Numbered from the stretch's first letter, positions 14,541 to 24,378 are shown. The stretch is 33,325 nt of DNA from Candidatus Cloacimonadota bacterium (GCA_017995405.1 JAGOIY010000005.1:1-33325), one strand, 5' to 3'. Translations and numbers: made by a program. Notes: generated by a model from the letters alone, not told the origin.

Positions 14541-17537
14541 ATGAAAAGAAAGTCTTTGTCTGGATCGTTCAAATGGCAGGCTGTGTGTTTGATCCTGATC
14601 ATATTCTTCGGGACCGGGCTGGCTGCCCAAAGTGGAGACTATCGCTTTACCGTGATCCAGGATTTTGAAAGCGGCCAGATTGAGCTGACTTCCTGGGCAG
14701 ACGAGGATGTTTCACCCAATTCCTGGCAACTGACCAGCAGCGTTACCCACCAGGGAAGCGCCTGGGCTCTGCAATTGAGCGGTAACACCTGGAAACAGCA
14801 AACGATCAGTCCCGTGGTGGTGGATTCAGGAGCCGTGTTTGAAATGGCTGCCCGCACCAGTTCCGGAGCGAACGTACAGGGAATCGGCTTTTGCGACGGC
14901 ACTCACGCGCTCTTCTATTCCATATCTGGTAACAGGGTGCTCGACCTCGAGGAATGGATACCAGTTTACCAAGGGGCATTTTCCAACGGCGTGTGGAATA
15001 GCTACCAGTTTCCTATTGCCGACGATTGGTGGTCTTTCTTTGATTATCTGCCCACCATCACCTCCCTCATCTACGTAAATGATTTGGATGGAGTGAACAA
15101 CCGCAGTGTCTATTTTGACAACATCATCAACATCAGTACAGACATTCCCGCCGCCCCCAATGTGAGTATATCCCAACAGATAACTTTGAACAGCTTCGTT
15201 GCTTCCGGCACAAGAGATGTGGGAGTCCAATTTCAGGCAATTGTCAGCGATCCGGACAGCGATACATTCACCTACCTTTGGGAATTCGGCGACGGACAAA
15301 GCAGCAATCTGGCTGCTCCCTATCACCTCTACACGGTGGCTGACGACCATCCCTACCGGGTGCATCTGAAGGTTACCGACGCGACTGGCAGATGGGGACT
15401 GGCGAGCAGCCTGGTGAATGTGGACCCCGGTAACGGCAGCTTGCCTTTGAAGCTCAATTTTGTGGGAGACATCATGTTGGCCCGTCGTTATGAGCAGGGA
15501 GGCGGGATCATCCCCACTCAGGGAGTGAACGCTATCTTTGCGCCCACGCTCGATTTGTTGGGCAATGCCGCTGACATCACCAGCGCCAATCTGGAAGTGG
15601 TGCTCTCCAACGTGGGATCCCCTCATCCCACCAAAAGCGTGGTTTACAGAGGCAGTCCAAATAATATAAGCGGTCTGGTTTATGCCGGTATCGACAAGGT
15701 GACCACTGCCAACAATCACACTCTGGACTACGGTCTGGAAGCGATGCAACAGATGCAGGGCCTGTTGGATCAGAACGGTATCATCCACAACGGAGCCGGC
15801 GCGAACTCCTATCAGGCCTACACTCCAGCATTCACAAACCGCTCCGGGCTCAACATCGCCTGGCTGGCCAGCTGCGACCGCACCGGTCAATACAACAACG
15901 CCCAGCCCTTCCTGCAAGCCGGTTATAACAAACCCGGTTTCGCTTACATGACTCCCTATTACATGATCCAGCAACTGGCTGCCGTTGAAGGCATCGCAGA
16001 TCTGAAGATCATGGAGTTGCACGGTGGAAGCGAATATTCTCTGGCCCCTGGAGCTGGTTATGACAAAAACAATCCCTTTCTGGGAGACGATCAGGATGAG
16101 GACTACAGCCACCGTACCGATGTTCCTCATATGTGGGATCTGGAGATCAGGCGTCACGCCATCGACAGCGGTGCTGACCTCGTGATCGTCCATCATCCCC
16201 ATATCGTCCAGGCAATGGAGGTCTACAACGGCAAACTGATCGCCCACTCGCTGGGAAACTTTGTTTTTGATCTGGATTATCCGGAAACGATGCCATCCTT
16301 GATCCTCTATGCCGACGCCGACCACAACGGCTTTTCAAACTTTCTGGTCCGGCCTGTTTATATTGATGCCTACGTTCCCAAACCGGCTAACGGCAGGTTG
16401 GGAGGCTATATCCTGGAATACCTTGCTCACCAGAGCGCTTTACTGAACACCAAGCTGCTAATCGATTACGCGGATATGTCCGCCCAAGTGGTGATGGACG
16501 ATTCAGAAGCTCAGGCCAGCTATCACAGCTATCAATACAATCATGAGATAGCTCCCCAGGGAGCGTGGAATCGCAGCCTGCCCTTCAAACTGCCACGCTA
16601 TGGATCGATCACATCGGTGGACCAGGTGTCTCCTGTTTCAGACGCTCAGGCCAGATTTGGCACTGAAACCATCTGGTACGGCAATTTTGAAGATGAAGGC
16701 AGTTCCTTGTGGGATGTAAGCAGCTTTTCCACCACGGATGTTTTGGACGGAGCTCGCAGCGCTATGATCGCTCCCAACTACAATCAGACCTCGACAGCAA
16801 CGATAAAAAGCCGCTGCAAATGGTATGACAACACCAAAAGCTTCATCCTGCACGGATGGATCAAGACTCGTAACGCGACCAACGCCAATATCTTAATCCG
16901 CTACTACAACACCCGCACCGGCGGTCAGATCGGCAACGAGTCCATCACTGCCAACATTAACGGCTCCACCGATTGGACCTGGTATTACAAGGAACTCACC
17001 GTTCCAGCCAATGCCTGGTACTATGATATTCGTCTCACCTGCACCAGTAACACCAGCGGGACCGTCCAGGCGCTGTTTGACAACGTGGGCCTGATCGAAT
17101 GGACACCATGGCAAAACGCGTCTGAACTGCTGCAGATCATGACCCCCAATTATTATCACTGGTGTCAGCTACAGACGCAGGAAAATCCTAAATCCCTAAA
17201 CTTTGCCTTTACGGAATTGCTCTTCAGTCCTGCCGGCAGCCGTAAAGAAACCTCCGTGCCGGCTTTATTAAAGCTAAAAAGCTGGCCTAATCCCTTCTCA
17301 CGTGAACTTAATATCGCTTTTGATCTTGATGCCAAAGGACCTGTTATTGTTGATGTCTATAATCTCAGGGGTCAGAAGCTGAGGTCGCTGATCAGTGGAG
17401 AACTGCCAGCTGGCAAACATCAGGCGGTTTGGGACGGTCGTGACAGTCATGGCCGCCAAGTGGCTTCAGGGATGTATTTTATCAGGCTTAAACAAGATAA
17501 AGCCAGCGCGGTGAGCAAGGTCATCTTGCTGAGATAA
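14541..17537 (+). CDS. Secreted multidomain protein: PKD, CapA-type metallophosphatase-like and FlgD/T9SS-type tail
   Basis: This 998-residue protein starts with a signal peptide (about 1-30). In order it then has a beta-sandwich-like region (about 35-200), a PKD domain (about 212-295; 'YLWEFGDGQSS') and a CapA/PGA_cap domain (about 303-590) with 'FVGDIMLARR', 'SANLEVVLS', 'TTANNHTLDYG', 'VIVHHPHIVQ' and 'HSLGNFVFD'. A second beta-sandwich, carbohydrate-binding-like, lies at about 709-855. The final 85 residues carry the 'SWPNPF', 'VYNLRGQKLRSL' and 'GMYFIRLK' pattern of FlgD Ig-like/T9SS type A sorting domains. CapA proteins are tied to poly-gamma-glutamate capsules. Fusion to surface modules suggests an extracellular, cell-associated enzyme; the substrate is unknown. 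GGGGAG lies 5 bases before the ATG. Confidence 0.88.
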   Translation: MKRKSLSGSFKWQAVCLILIIFFGTGLAAQSGDYRFTVIQDFESGQIELTSWADEDVSPNSWQLTSSVTHQGSAWALQLSGNTWKQQTISPVVVDSGAVFEMAARTSSGANVQGIGFCDGTHALFYSISGNRVLDLEEWIPVYQGAFSNGVWNSYQFPIADDWWSFFDYLPTITSLIYVNDLDGVNNRSVYFDNIINISTDIPAAPNVSISQQITLNSFVASGTRDVGVQFQAIVSDPDSDTFTYLWEFGDGQSSNLAAPYHLYTVADDHPYRVHLKVTDATGRWGLASSLVNVDPGNGSLPLKLNFVGDIMLARRYEQGGGIIPTQGVNAIFAPTLDLLGNAADITSANLEVVLSNVGSPHPTKSVVYRGSPNNISGLVYAGIDKVTTANNHTLDYGLEAMQQMQGLLDQNGIIHNGAGANSYQAYTPAFTNRSGLNIAWLASCDRTGQYNNAQPFLQAGYNKPGFAYMTPYYMIQQLAAVEGIADLKIMELHGGSEYSLAPGAGYDKNNPFLGDDQDEDYSHRTDVPHMWDLEIRRHAIDSGADLVIVHHPHIVQAMEVYNGKLIAHSLGNFVFDLDYPETMPSLILYADADHNGFSNFLVRPVYIDAYVPKPANGRLGGYILEYLAHQSALLNTKLLIDYADMSAQVVMDDSEAQASYHSYQYNHEIAPQGAWNRSLPFKLPRYGSITSVDQVSPVSDAQARFGTETIWYGNFEDEGSSLWDVSSFSTTDVLDGARSAMIAPNYNQTSTATIKSRCKWYDNTKSFILHGWIKTRNATNANILIRYYNTRTGGQIGNESITANINGSTDWTWYYKELTVPANAWYYDIRLTCTSNTSGTVQALFDNVGLIEWTPWQNASELLQIMTPNYYHWCQLQTQENPKSLNFAFTELLFSPAGSRKETSVPALLKLKSWPNPFSRELNIAFDLDAKGPVIVDVYNLRGQKLRSLISGELPAGKHQAVWDGRDSHGRQVASGMYFIRLKQDKASAVSKVILLR

Positions 17538-17642
17538 TCATCCCGGAATATGCCAGCTTGCCGCTCCAAACAGCTGCCAACGATCATAAGCAGTCAGAGG
17601 GGTGATTGACAGAATCTCTGGCCTGAGATTTGTGGATCGGAT

Positions 17643-18989
17643 ATGGAAGAATTGATGATTTTCACCGTTTATGAGGTCTCCGCTCATCTCAGACAAGTGA
17701 TCGAGACCCAGATAGACGAGCTCTATGTGAGAGGAGAAGTGAGCAATTACACTCACCACTCCAGCGGGCATATATATTTCAATCTCAAAGATGACAATGC
17801 CACCCTGCGCTGCACCTTCTTCCGCAACGCCAACTACAGGCTAAATTTCCAGCTAAAGGACGGCCTGGAGGTGATTTGCCATGGCAAGCTGACCACCTAT
17901 GAAAAAGGGGGTACCTACAATCTCAACGTGCAAAGCGTATCGCTTTCCGGAAAGGGGGATCTGGGCCTGCGCTTTGAACAATTGAAGCAGAAACTCAATG
18001 AGGAAGGCCTCTTTGATGCCCGTCACAAACAAGCTCTGCCACGCTATCCACAAAGAATAGGCATTGTCACTTCCCCCACTGGCGCTGCCTTGCAAGATAT
18101 CGGAAACATCCTCAAACGCCGTTTCCCCGTGGCGGTGGAAGTGTTTCCCGCTCTGGTGCAGGGTCCTGATGCTCCCGCCCAGATAATCGCCGGGCTGCGC
18201 TATTTTGACTCCCGCGACGATATAGATCTGATCATCGTCACCCGGGGAGGGGGTTCTCAGGAAGACCTTTGGTGTTTTAACGATGAAGCTCTGGCCAGAA
18301 CGATTTTCTCCTGCCGCCTTCCCGTGATCTCTGCTGTGGGCCACGAGATCGATTTCACCATAGCCGATTTCGTAGCTGATCTCAGGGCCCCCACTCCTTC
18401 CGCGGCCGCGGAGCAAGCTGTCCCAGATAAAAAAGAGCTGTTGTCCTACCTGAGGTCAGTGACAGGAAGGATGCGTTTGCTGGCAGAATCAAGGCTCGAT
18501 AAAGCCACTGCTCTCTATTCAAACACCCGGCACGCATTTCTACGCTTTCACCCTGAAGCCAGATTCCAGAGCATGCAACAGCGCTTTGACCTGCTGGTAT
18601 CTGAGTTTGAACGCAAGACCGATTTTCTGACCGCGAGACGTCATCAGGTGGCTCTGGTTTCGAGAGATATGGCCATGACTGGCAGAAATCTCAGCCTCAG
18701 AATCTCCGAAAAACTGAATAGTCTGCAAAGAAACGAACAGATTCGCCTGCGTGAGCTTGCTGGTCAGTTGCTTGACAAATCCAGGAATATCCTGGACCAA
18801 AAAGCCGAGGTTCTCAAGCTGAACTCACCTGTGGAGCTGATGGCCAGGGGTTATGCCTTTGTCTCCCGGGAGGGAAATCACGTCAATTCTGTAAATCAGG
18901 TTTCGCCCCGGGACGAACTGCTCATATATCTGAAGGATGGCAGGTTACGCTCAACCGTGATCGAGTGCTTGAAGGACAGCACAGATTGA
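17643..18989 (+). CDS. xseA: Exodeoxyribonuclease VII large subunit
   Basis: XseA, with several XseB subunits, degrades single-stranded DNA to oligonucleotides. The 448-residue chain has the N-terminal OB-fold ('ELYVRGEVSNYTHHSSGHIYFNLKD', landmarks only), then the catalytic core with 'GIVTSPTGAALQDI', 'RGGGSQEDLWCFNDE' and 'AVGHEIDFTIADFVADLRAPTPSAAAE', followed by the coiled-coil region. A start at the ATG of 17643 or the one at 17655 (MIFTVYEV) is possible; the second has GGAAG upstream. xseB, which often follows xseA, is absent; instead a GHL10-family gene overlaps the end of xseA, an unusual partner. Confidence 0.96.
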   Translation: MEELMIFTVYEVSAHLRQVIETQIDELYVRGEVSNYTHHSSGHIYFNLKDDNATLRCTFFRNANYRLNFQLKDGLEVICHGKLTTYEKGGTYNLNVQSVSLSGKGDLGLRFEQLKQKLNEEGLFDARHKQALPRYPQRIGIVTSPTGAALQDIGNILKRRFPVAVEVFPALVQGPDAPAQIIAGLRYFDSRDDIDLIIVTRGGGSQEDLWCFNDEALARTIFSCRLPVISAVGHEIDFTIADFVADLRAPTPSAAAEQAVPDKKELLSYLRSVTGRMRLLAESRLDKATALYSNTRHAFLRFHPEARFQSMQQRFDLLVSEFERKTDFLTARRHQVALVSRDMAMTGRNLSLRISEKLNSLQRNEQIRLRELAGQLLDKSRNILDQKAEVLKLNSPVELMARGYAFVSREGNHVNSVNQVSPRDELLIYLKDGRLRSTVIECLKDSTD

Positions 18990-20467
18990 GACTCCTGAAG
19001 CATTTCTTACTGCTCTTGCTGTTTCTGCTCCCTTTAGTGTGTTTTGCTGGAGAAATCAGGGCTATCTGGGTATTGCCGTGGAGCATTACAAGTCCTCAGC
19101 AAATTGATAAAGTAATCGCCGACGCCCTGGCAGCCGGACAAACCGACCTCTTTGTAGAGGTTCGCTACAGATCGGACGCCCTCTACACACCCAATCGCGC
19201 GCCGGACGACTACCCCAATCCCGAGCTCCGAAGCTATATCCTTGCCGATAATGGCTTTGACCCCTTGGAATACACGCTGCGCAAGGCCCAAACCCAAAAG
19301 CTCAGAGTGCACGCCTGGGTGGTGGTCTTCAATGCCACACCCACTCACCAAAGCTATCTGCAGAATAACTTTATCTATCGCAATCACTACGAGTGGATCA
19401 CTCATGATTCCAGCGGCCGCAAGATGAACAGCGGTGAGCAGTACGGCTACTTCATCGATCCTGGTGTCCCTGCCGTGCAAGATCATGTGCTAAATGTATT
19501 ATGCGACCTCGTAAGCGGTTATCCGCAATTGGACGGCCTCCATCTGGACTATATCCGATACCCCAGTTCCGGGTGGGGCCATCATCCCATCTCAGTGCAG
19601 AGATACAAGAATCACGTCATCCAATACGGCCCCAAATCCTGGAATCAATGGCGCACTCTGCAGATCACTGAATTTGTGGAAAAAACCTACCGTCAGGTGA
19701 AGAAGATCAATCCCGCCCTCGTAGTCAGCGCCGCGGTGTTTGCAAACTATGATGATGCCACTTCCTCCTACGCGCAGGATTGGAAGGACTGGCTCGACAA
19801 GGGAATCGTGGACTGTCTCTATCCAATGGCTTACCACGTGGACCTCAACGAGTTTGGCAGACAGCTGGATTTCATGAAGTCGCTGGAACAGGACGATCGT
19901 TTTGTGATTGGGATCCGGGCCTGGGATGCCAACGGAGGGTCCTTGTCTCCAAGCAATTACAGAGCTTACGCGGGCTACACTATCAACAACATCTTTCCGA
20001 GAATCGATATCGTGAGGAGTTTTGGCTTCGCGGGAGTCGCGCTGTTCAGTTACGATGGCCTGATCAAAGACAACGCACTGGCCCAGCTCGCGGCTGTCAG
20101 CTTCCGGCGAGACCTCATCGATACAATTGACGCGGCCAGAAACGATTTTCCCATCGATGTATCACCCTCTGATATGAGTAAGCCTTTCGCGGCAGATTTC
20201 AAAGTAACACTCAGCGGGAAGCTTTATGAATTGCAACTGCTCATACCAGAAGAAGGTAACTGGGTTTGGGAGATATGGGACAAAGGCGATCGATTGCTCT
20301 ATAAACGTAACCGCTACTACCGCAAAGGACATATCAGCGATATGTGGAACGGCGCGTTGAGCGCGGATAGCAAAATTGACCCCGGTGCTTATATCGTGAG
20401 GGTCTATCCTGAAGACGGCAAATACCAATACTTTATTCCCATCACGATCGAGACACTCAAACAATGA
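18986..20467 (+). CDS. GHL10-family glycoside hydrolase-like secreted protein with FlgD-like tail
   Basis: This is a family-10-like glycosyl hydrolase (GHL10/DUF187) with a signal peptide (about 1-22). The TIM-barrel landmarks are 'EIRAIWVLPW' at the start, 'DLFVEVRYRSDALY', 'RVHAWVVVFN', 'DGLHLDYIRYPSSG' and 'DCLYPMAY'. The last 100 residues resemble a FlgD-type Ig domain ('SDMWNGAL', 'DPGAYIVRVY'). The substrate is probably a glycan at the cell surface. An in-frame GTG at 18965 also exists but has no Shine-Dalgarno. The TTG at 18986 overlaps the xseA stop as TTGA and has GAAGGA upstream, so I prefer it. The next gene, a flippase, overlaps the stop by 4 bp, which places this protein in a polysaccharide operon. 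Confidence 0.88.
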   Translation: MRLLKHFLLLLLFLLPLVCFAGEIRAIWVLPWSITSPQQIDKVIADALAAGQTDLFVEVRYRSDALYTPNRAPDDYPNPELRSYILADNGFDPLEYTLRKAQTQKLRVHAWVVVFNATPTHQSYLQNNFIYRNHYEWITHDSSGRKMNSGEQYGYFIDPGVPAVQDHVLNVLCDLVSGYPQLDGLHLDYIRYPSSGWGHHPISVQRYKNHVIQYGPKSWNQWRTLQITEFVEKTYRQVKKINPALVVSAAVFANYDDATSSYAQDWKDWLDKGIVDCLYPMAYHVDLNEFGRQLDFMKSLEQDDRFVIGIRAWDANGGSLSPSNYRAYAGYTINNIFPRIDIVRSFGFAGVALFSYDGLIKDNALAQLAAVSFRRDLIDTIDAARNDFPIDVSPSDMSKPFAADFKVTLSGKLYELQLLIPEEGNWVWEIWDKGDRLLYKRNRYYRKGHISDMWNGALSADSKIDPGAYIVRVYPEDGKYQYFIPITIETLKQ

Positions 20468-21939
20468 TGAAAGACCGCACTCAACAGGCTGGGATAATCA
20501 CAATCGCAGAGTTTACCCGCTTTGGGATCAAATCTGTCATCGGTATTGTCCTGGCCAGGCTGATCACTCCTGCCGAACTGGGTTCTTACCGGCAGCTCTT
20601 TTTGATCTACACTACTTTTTCCACTCTGATGATGCTGGGCATCCCGCAAAGTTTGCTGTATTTCCTGCCAAAACTGGCCTCGGATGAGGAGAGGCGTCAA
20701 CATGTGGGCAAGATCATGAATCTCAGTCTGGTCCTCTCGATTGTTTTCGCTTTGGGGCTACTGGGATTTCGTGGTTTGATCGCCTCAAAGTTCAGCAACC
20801 CCCAACTGGGCTTTTTGTTGCTGGTCTATGCCATCTATCCGGTGTTTATGTTCTCTTCATCTCTCTACAGCTATGTGATGCTGGGGCAAGGAGATGCAGT
20901 TGCTTCGGCCAGATTTACGCTCTTCAGTGTAGCCACAGACGCCATCCTGATTCTGGGAACGGCGTTGTGGACCCGCGATCTTAAGCTGATCGTAACCGGG
21001 GTGATTGCGGCAGCGTTTTTCCAGTGGCTGTACACCCGTGTCAAGCTGCAGCGCTACAGAGCATCCTTTCGCCTGGACCCTTCTTTCTATAAGAAACAAT
21101 TCGCCTACGCTTTACCGCTGGGCCTTTCTTCCATTGTTGGTATGCTGAGCATTCAACTGGATAAATTCGTCATTTCCGGGTTCTTTGATCCCGCCAGCTT
21201 TGCCATTTTTTCGGTAGGAGCGATGGAATTGCCATTTATCTCGATCCTGACCAATTCTGTGAATTCCGTGCTCCTCCCAGGGATCAGCGCCCAGAGCGAT
21301 AAAACCAAAATGAGCGAGGTTTTTAGAGCGGCGGTGAGGAAAAACGCTCTGTTCATTTTCCCGGTCGCCCTCATCTGCTACCTCTTTGCCCCTCAGATTA
21401 TCACTCTTCTTTACACAGATGTTTACCGGGGAGCTATACCATTTTTCAGGATTTATCTGGGCATCCTGCCTTTGAGGGTAGCCACCTTCGGCATCATCTT
21501 TATGGCCATCGGGAAAACGAGAGTGATTCTCTTCAATTCCATCTTCACGCTTATCTGCAACCTGGTGCTCAATCTGGTCCTCGTGAGGCAGTATGGCATG
21601 ATGGGAGCGGCCGTGGCCACTGTGATCATGACGGCAATCTCGGTCTTGCTCTATATTGGTCTTGTCCGCTGGAAATATGGGTTTATTATTGGCCGTCTGA
21701 TTCCCTCCCTGGCCCTGGTAAAAACAGCCCTGGCGGTGTTATTGGCAGGCCTGGCATGCTGGTCAATGCTTAGCGTCACAAATTCTGCCGGAATGCAGCT
21801 ACTGGCAGTGTTTATATTTGGAAGTATCTATCTGGCAGCCGCTTATCTGATCGGCGCGCTGCTTCCCTATGATCTGCGGACGGCCCTTGATTTCGTCAAA
21901 GGTCTCATGGCCAAAGTATTGGGTTCCAGGGCCAAATGA
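20464..21939 (+). CDS. Wzx-type oligosaccharide flippase (polysaccharide biosynthesis protein)
   Basis: The 491-residue protein is almost wholly hydrophobic, with about 12-14 transmembrane helices. It has the N-terminal pattern of the polysaccharide transporter family: an early amphipathic segment 'FTRFGIKSVIGIVLARLITPAELGSYRQLF' (landmark), then 'LGIPQSLLYFLPK', and a mid-protein 'QLDKFVISGFFDPASFAIFSVGA'. This family moves lipid-linked oligosaccharides across the inner membrane. Two consecutive ATG codons (20464 and 20467) are possible starts; the first overlaps the upstream stop as ATGA. The downstream glycosyltransferase overlaps the end by 4 bp, so flippase and transferases form one unit. 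Confidence 0.93.
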   Translation: MMKDRTQQAGIITIAEFTRFGIKSVIGIVLARLITPAELGSYRQLFLIYTTFSTLMMLGIPQSLLYFLPKLASDEERRQHVGKIMNLSLVLSIVFALGLLGFRGLIASKFSNPQLGFLLLVYAIYPVFMFSSSLYSYVMLGQGDAVASARFTLFSVATDAILILGTALWTRDLKLIVTGVIAAAFFQWLYTRVKLQRYRASFRLDPSFYKKQFAYALPLGLSSIVGMLSIQLDKFVISGFFDPASFAIFSVGAMELPFISILTNSVNSVLLPGISAQSDKTKMSEVFRAAVRKNALFIFPVALICYLFAPQIITLLYTDVYRGAIPFFRIYLGILPLRVATFGIIFMAIGKTRVILFNSIFTLICNLVLNLVLVRQYGMMGAAVATVIMTAISVLLYIGLVRWKYGFIIGRLIPSLALVKTALAVLLAGLACWSMLSVTNSAGMQLLAVFIFGSIYLAAAYLIGALLPYDLRTALDFVKGLMAKVLGSRAK

Positions 21940-23297
21940 AACGGATTCTGTATATATCCTTCTACTTTCCACCTATTGGAGCTATTGCCAGCCTGCGAGC
22001 GGCCAAGATGGTGAAGTATCTCGGCCGGCAGGGCTATGAAATCAGCGTCCTCTGTGCCTCAGCCACACTGATGAAAACTCCCAGGGACGCCTCGGCACTG
22101 CGAGATATCCCTCCCCACGTGAAGGTGTTCAGGTCGCTTTATCCTGATCCAGCCTGGTTGTACAAGCTTCTCTACGGTATTCGCCTGGCAGGCGTGGTCC
22201 GCTGGTTTGACCGGCAGTTCTTCTTCCCAGGTTCAGAATCGCTGTGGCTTCCTTTCGCTATGACCAGACTGGATACCATGCTAAAAAATGGCTTCCAGCC
22301 AGATCTGGCTATCGTCAGTTTTGGTCCGCCTGCCGTTCTGAAGCTCGCTTTGGATATCAAACGACGTTATCGGATACCCTACATCCTCGATTGGCGGGAT
22401 GAATGGACCAATAATCCCGAGCTGACCAATTCCGCCTCATACGCCAGGGCCTCCGCTCGGGAGCAGAATCTGGAACAAAAGGTGCTGCAAAACGCCTCCG
22501 GATCTGTGTATCTGACTACCCGGATGCGAGATAACTTTGTCAATCGTTATGCCTGGCTCAAAGATCTGCCCCACGCGCTCATCCCCAACGGCTTTGATGA
22601 GGAAGACTTTTCAACCCTAAAGATCAAAAATCAGCTCAACCCGAGTGAGGGAAAATCTCTCCGAATCTACTACAGTGGAAGCTTTTACGATCGGAGGCAG
22701 CCCGATCCGCTGTGGCAAGCTTTGTTGGAACTGATTGGCGAGCAGCAAATCCCCTCAGATGGGATCAGCATCCAGATCAGAGGCAAAAACCAGCCCGCGT
22801 TTGTGCTGGGACGCTTCTTCGCGGATCCGATCTTGTCCAAAGTCGTGAAATTCCTGCCCTTCCAGCCCTACCGATACAATCTAAGAGAAATGATGGCAGC
22901 CGACGCGCTGTTGCTCTACATCCCTTCCGGCCGAAACACCGATTCGGTGCTGACCGGAAAAATCTTCGAATATCTCCGCTGTTCCAAACCAGTGTTGGCA
23001 ATAATCCCCGAAAAGGGAGCGGCTGCCGAGCTTCTGAGGGAAGCTGGTATTGGCTTTATTGCATCCGATACAGATCACGCCGGTATCAAAAACCAGATCA
23101 TGAGGCTTTATCGATCATGGTCAAAAGGGGATATAAACTCACTGGCAGTCGATCCAGAATTTTTGGCGACTTATTCCAGGAGCGCTCAGGCGGAAAGACT
23201 CGCCCAACTGATTGAAAGCCTTGAACTTGACAATCATCAGGCAGACCTCAGACCAGACAGCGTCAATTCCCATCACCACGAGGTCCAGGTTGAATAA
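21936..23297 (+). CDS. Glycosyltransferase, GT4-like
   Basis: The 453-residue protein has a GT-B fold layout. The N-terminal domain opens 'RILYISFYFPPIGAIASLRAAKMVKYL', a form common in WecB/WbuB-like GT4 enzymes, with 'ISVLCAS' next. The C-terminal domain has 'IPNGFDEEDF', 'LRIYYSGSFYDRRQPDPLWQAL' and 'TGKIFEYLRCSKPVLAIIPEKG'. It probably adds a sugar to a lipid-linked surface glycan. The start overlaps the flippase stop (ATGA). Donor and acceptor cannot be told from sequence. Confidence 0.88.
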   Translation: MKRILYISFYFPPIGAIASLRAAKMVKYLGRQGYEISVLCASATLMKTPRDASALRDIPPHVKVFRSLYPDPAWLYKLLYGIRLAGVVRWFDRQFFFPGSESLWLPFAMTRLDTMLKNGFQPDLAIVSFGPPAVLKLALDIKRRYRIPYILDWRDEWTNNPELTNSASYARASAREQNLEQKVLQNASGSVYLTTRMRDNFVNRYAWLKDLPHALIPNGFDEEDFSTLKIKNQLNPSEGKSLRIYYSGSFYDRRQPDPLWQALLELIGEQQIPSDGISIQIRGKNQPAFVLGRFFADPILSKVVKFLPFQPYRYNLREMMAADALLLYIPSGRNTDSVLTGKIFEYLRCSKPVLAIIPEKGAAAELLREAGIGFIASDTDHAGIKNQIMRLYRSWSKGDINSLAVDPEFLATYSRSAQAERLAQLIESLELDNHQADLRPDSVNSHHHEVQVE

Positions 23298-24354
23298 AAC
23301 CAAGGCCTTGTTAGTCCTCCCCTCCCAATCAACTTTTTCCGAGTTGGACAGAGAGCTCCTGTCCAGGTTGTGCGATTTGGATTGCGTGTATCTGGAGCAA
23401 AACAGCAGCCGCAAGACCTATCTGGTCAGGATGATAGCTATGCTGGGCAGGATTTTGTGTGGCGGACACAGCCTCATCATCGTATGGTTCGCGGATTATC
23501 ATGCCGCAATGGCAATCGGGGCGGCTAAGCTGCTGGGGAAAAAATCTCTGGTATTTATCGGTGGCTACGACGCCGTCTGCTATCCAGAATTGGGAATGGG
23601 CGTTTACTGTAATGCTATCAGGTCCTTATGCGCTTCATTTGCTCTGCGCAATTGCTCTCTGATCGTGGCCAATCACGAATCTCTGCTCAGATCAAACAAT
23701 CTCTACTATCGCCAGCAAGGACATCCAGACGGAGTTTACAATCTCATCCCCGCTTTAAAAACACCGGCCCGGGTTATCTACAACGCCCTCAGCATACCGG
23801 CTCCCGATCCAGAAGAGCTCTCCAAGCCCCGGGTGGACAGATTTCTCTGCGTGGGCACTACTCCCCGCTATGAAGACACTATCAACAAAGGTTACGACCT
23901 GATCGCCCAGGCAGCCAGGCTTAATCCTGACAGGCAGTTTGTGATCGTGGGCATTGCGGATCGCTGGCAGGCAAGATTTTCCCGGCAGCATGGATTGGAA
24001 ACGTGTCCAAATCTCAAAATCCACTCCTATCTTCCTCACGGGGAGGTGCTTGAACTGATGAGGACCAGCCGCTGTTTTATCCAGGCCTCCATATCGGAAG
24101 GGATGCCAAACGCCCTGATGGAAGCCATGGCAATGGGCTGCATCCCAATCGGGTCCAGAGTAGCGGCGATACCCACCCTCATAGGCGAAGTGGGGATTAT
24201 TGTGGAACACCGGGATCTCGCATGTCTCAACGCAGCCATCTCAGAATCAAGTAATCTAACCATTTCTCCCACATTGATATCTAAACGCATTGTTGATGTA
24301 TATTCTCAGGATAAACGCTATAAAGAACTCAAAGCTGCCATAATGGAGATTTAA
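23290..24354 (+). CDS. Glycosyltransferase family 4/1 protein
   Basis: This 354-residue glycosyltransferase has a C-terminal nucleotide-sugar domain with the E-x7-E region 'SISEGMPNALMEAMAMGCIPIGSRVAAIPTLIG' (landmark residues: Glu of SEG and Glu of MEAM). Before it is 'RQFVIVGIADRW', and the N-terminal domain has 'SLIIVWFADYHAAMAIGAAKLLGKKSLVFIGGYDA'. The frame is open further upstream to a TTG at 23212, which would overlap the previous gene by 86 bp. I prefer the TTG at 23290, which has GAGG about 6 bases upstream, gives a normal GT N-terminus (LNKTKALLVLPS) and overlaps by only 8 bp. It is the last gene of the xseA-to-GT unit; the convergent FAD gene ends 25 bases away. Confidence 0.85.
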   Translation: MNKTKALLVLPSQSTFSELDRELLSRLCDLDCVYLEQNSSRKTYLVRMIAMLGRILCGGHSLIIVWFADYHAAMAIGAAKLLGKKSLVFIGGYDAVCYPELGMGVYCNAIRSLCASFALRNCSLIVANHESLLRSNNLYYRQQGHPDGVYNLIPALKTPARVIYNALSIPAPDPEELSKPRVDRFLCVGTTPRYEDTINKGYDLIAQAARLNPDRQFVIVGIADRWQARFSRQHGLETCPNLKIHSYLPHGEVLELMRTSRCFIQASISEGMPNALMEAMAMGCIPIGSRVAAIPTLIGEVGIIVEHRDLACLNAAISESSNLTISPTLISKRIVDVYSQDKRYKELKAAIMEI

Positions 24355-24378
24355 TTTACTTTCGGTTTGTTGGGATCG

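Noticed and set aside
14826-16325. 499-codon minus-strand open frame opposite the CapA-like gene
   Set aside because: The sense frame has signal peptide, PKD and CapA motifs; the antisense product is His/Val/Gly-biased as expected of a shadow.
17606-17611. TTGACA upstream of xseA as a -35 box
   Set aside because: No acceptable -10 hexamer is found 16-18 bases downstream.
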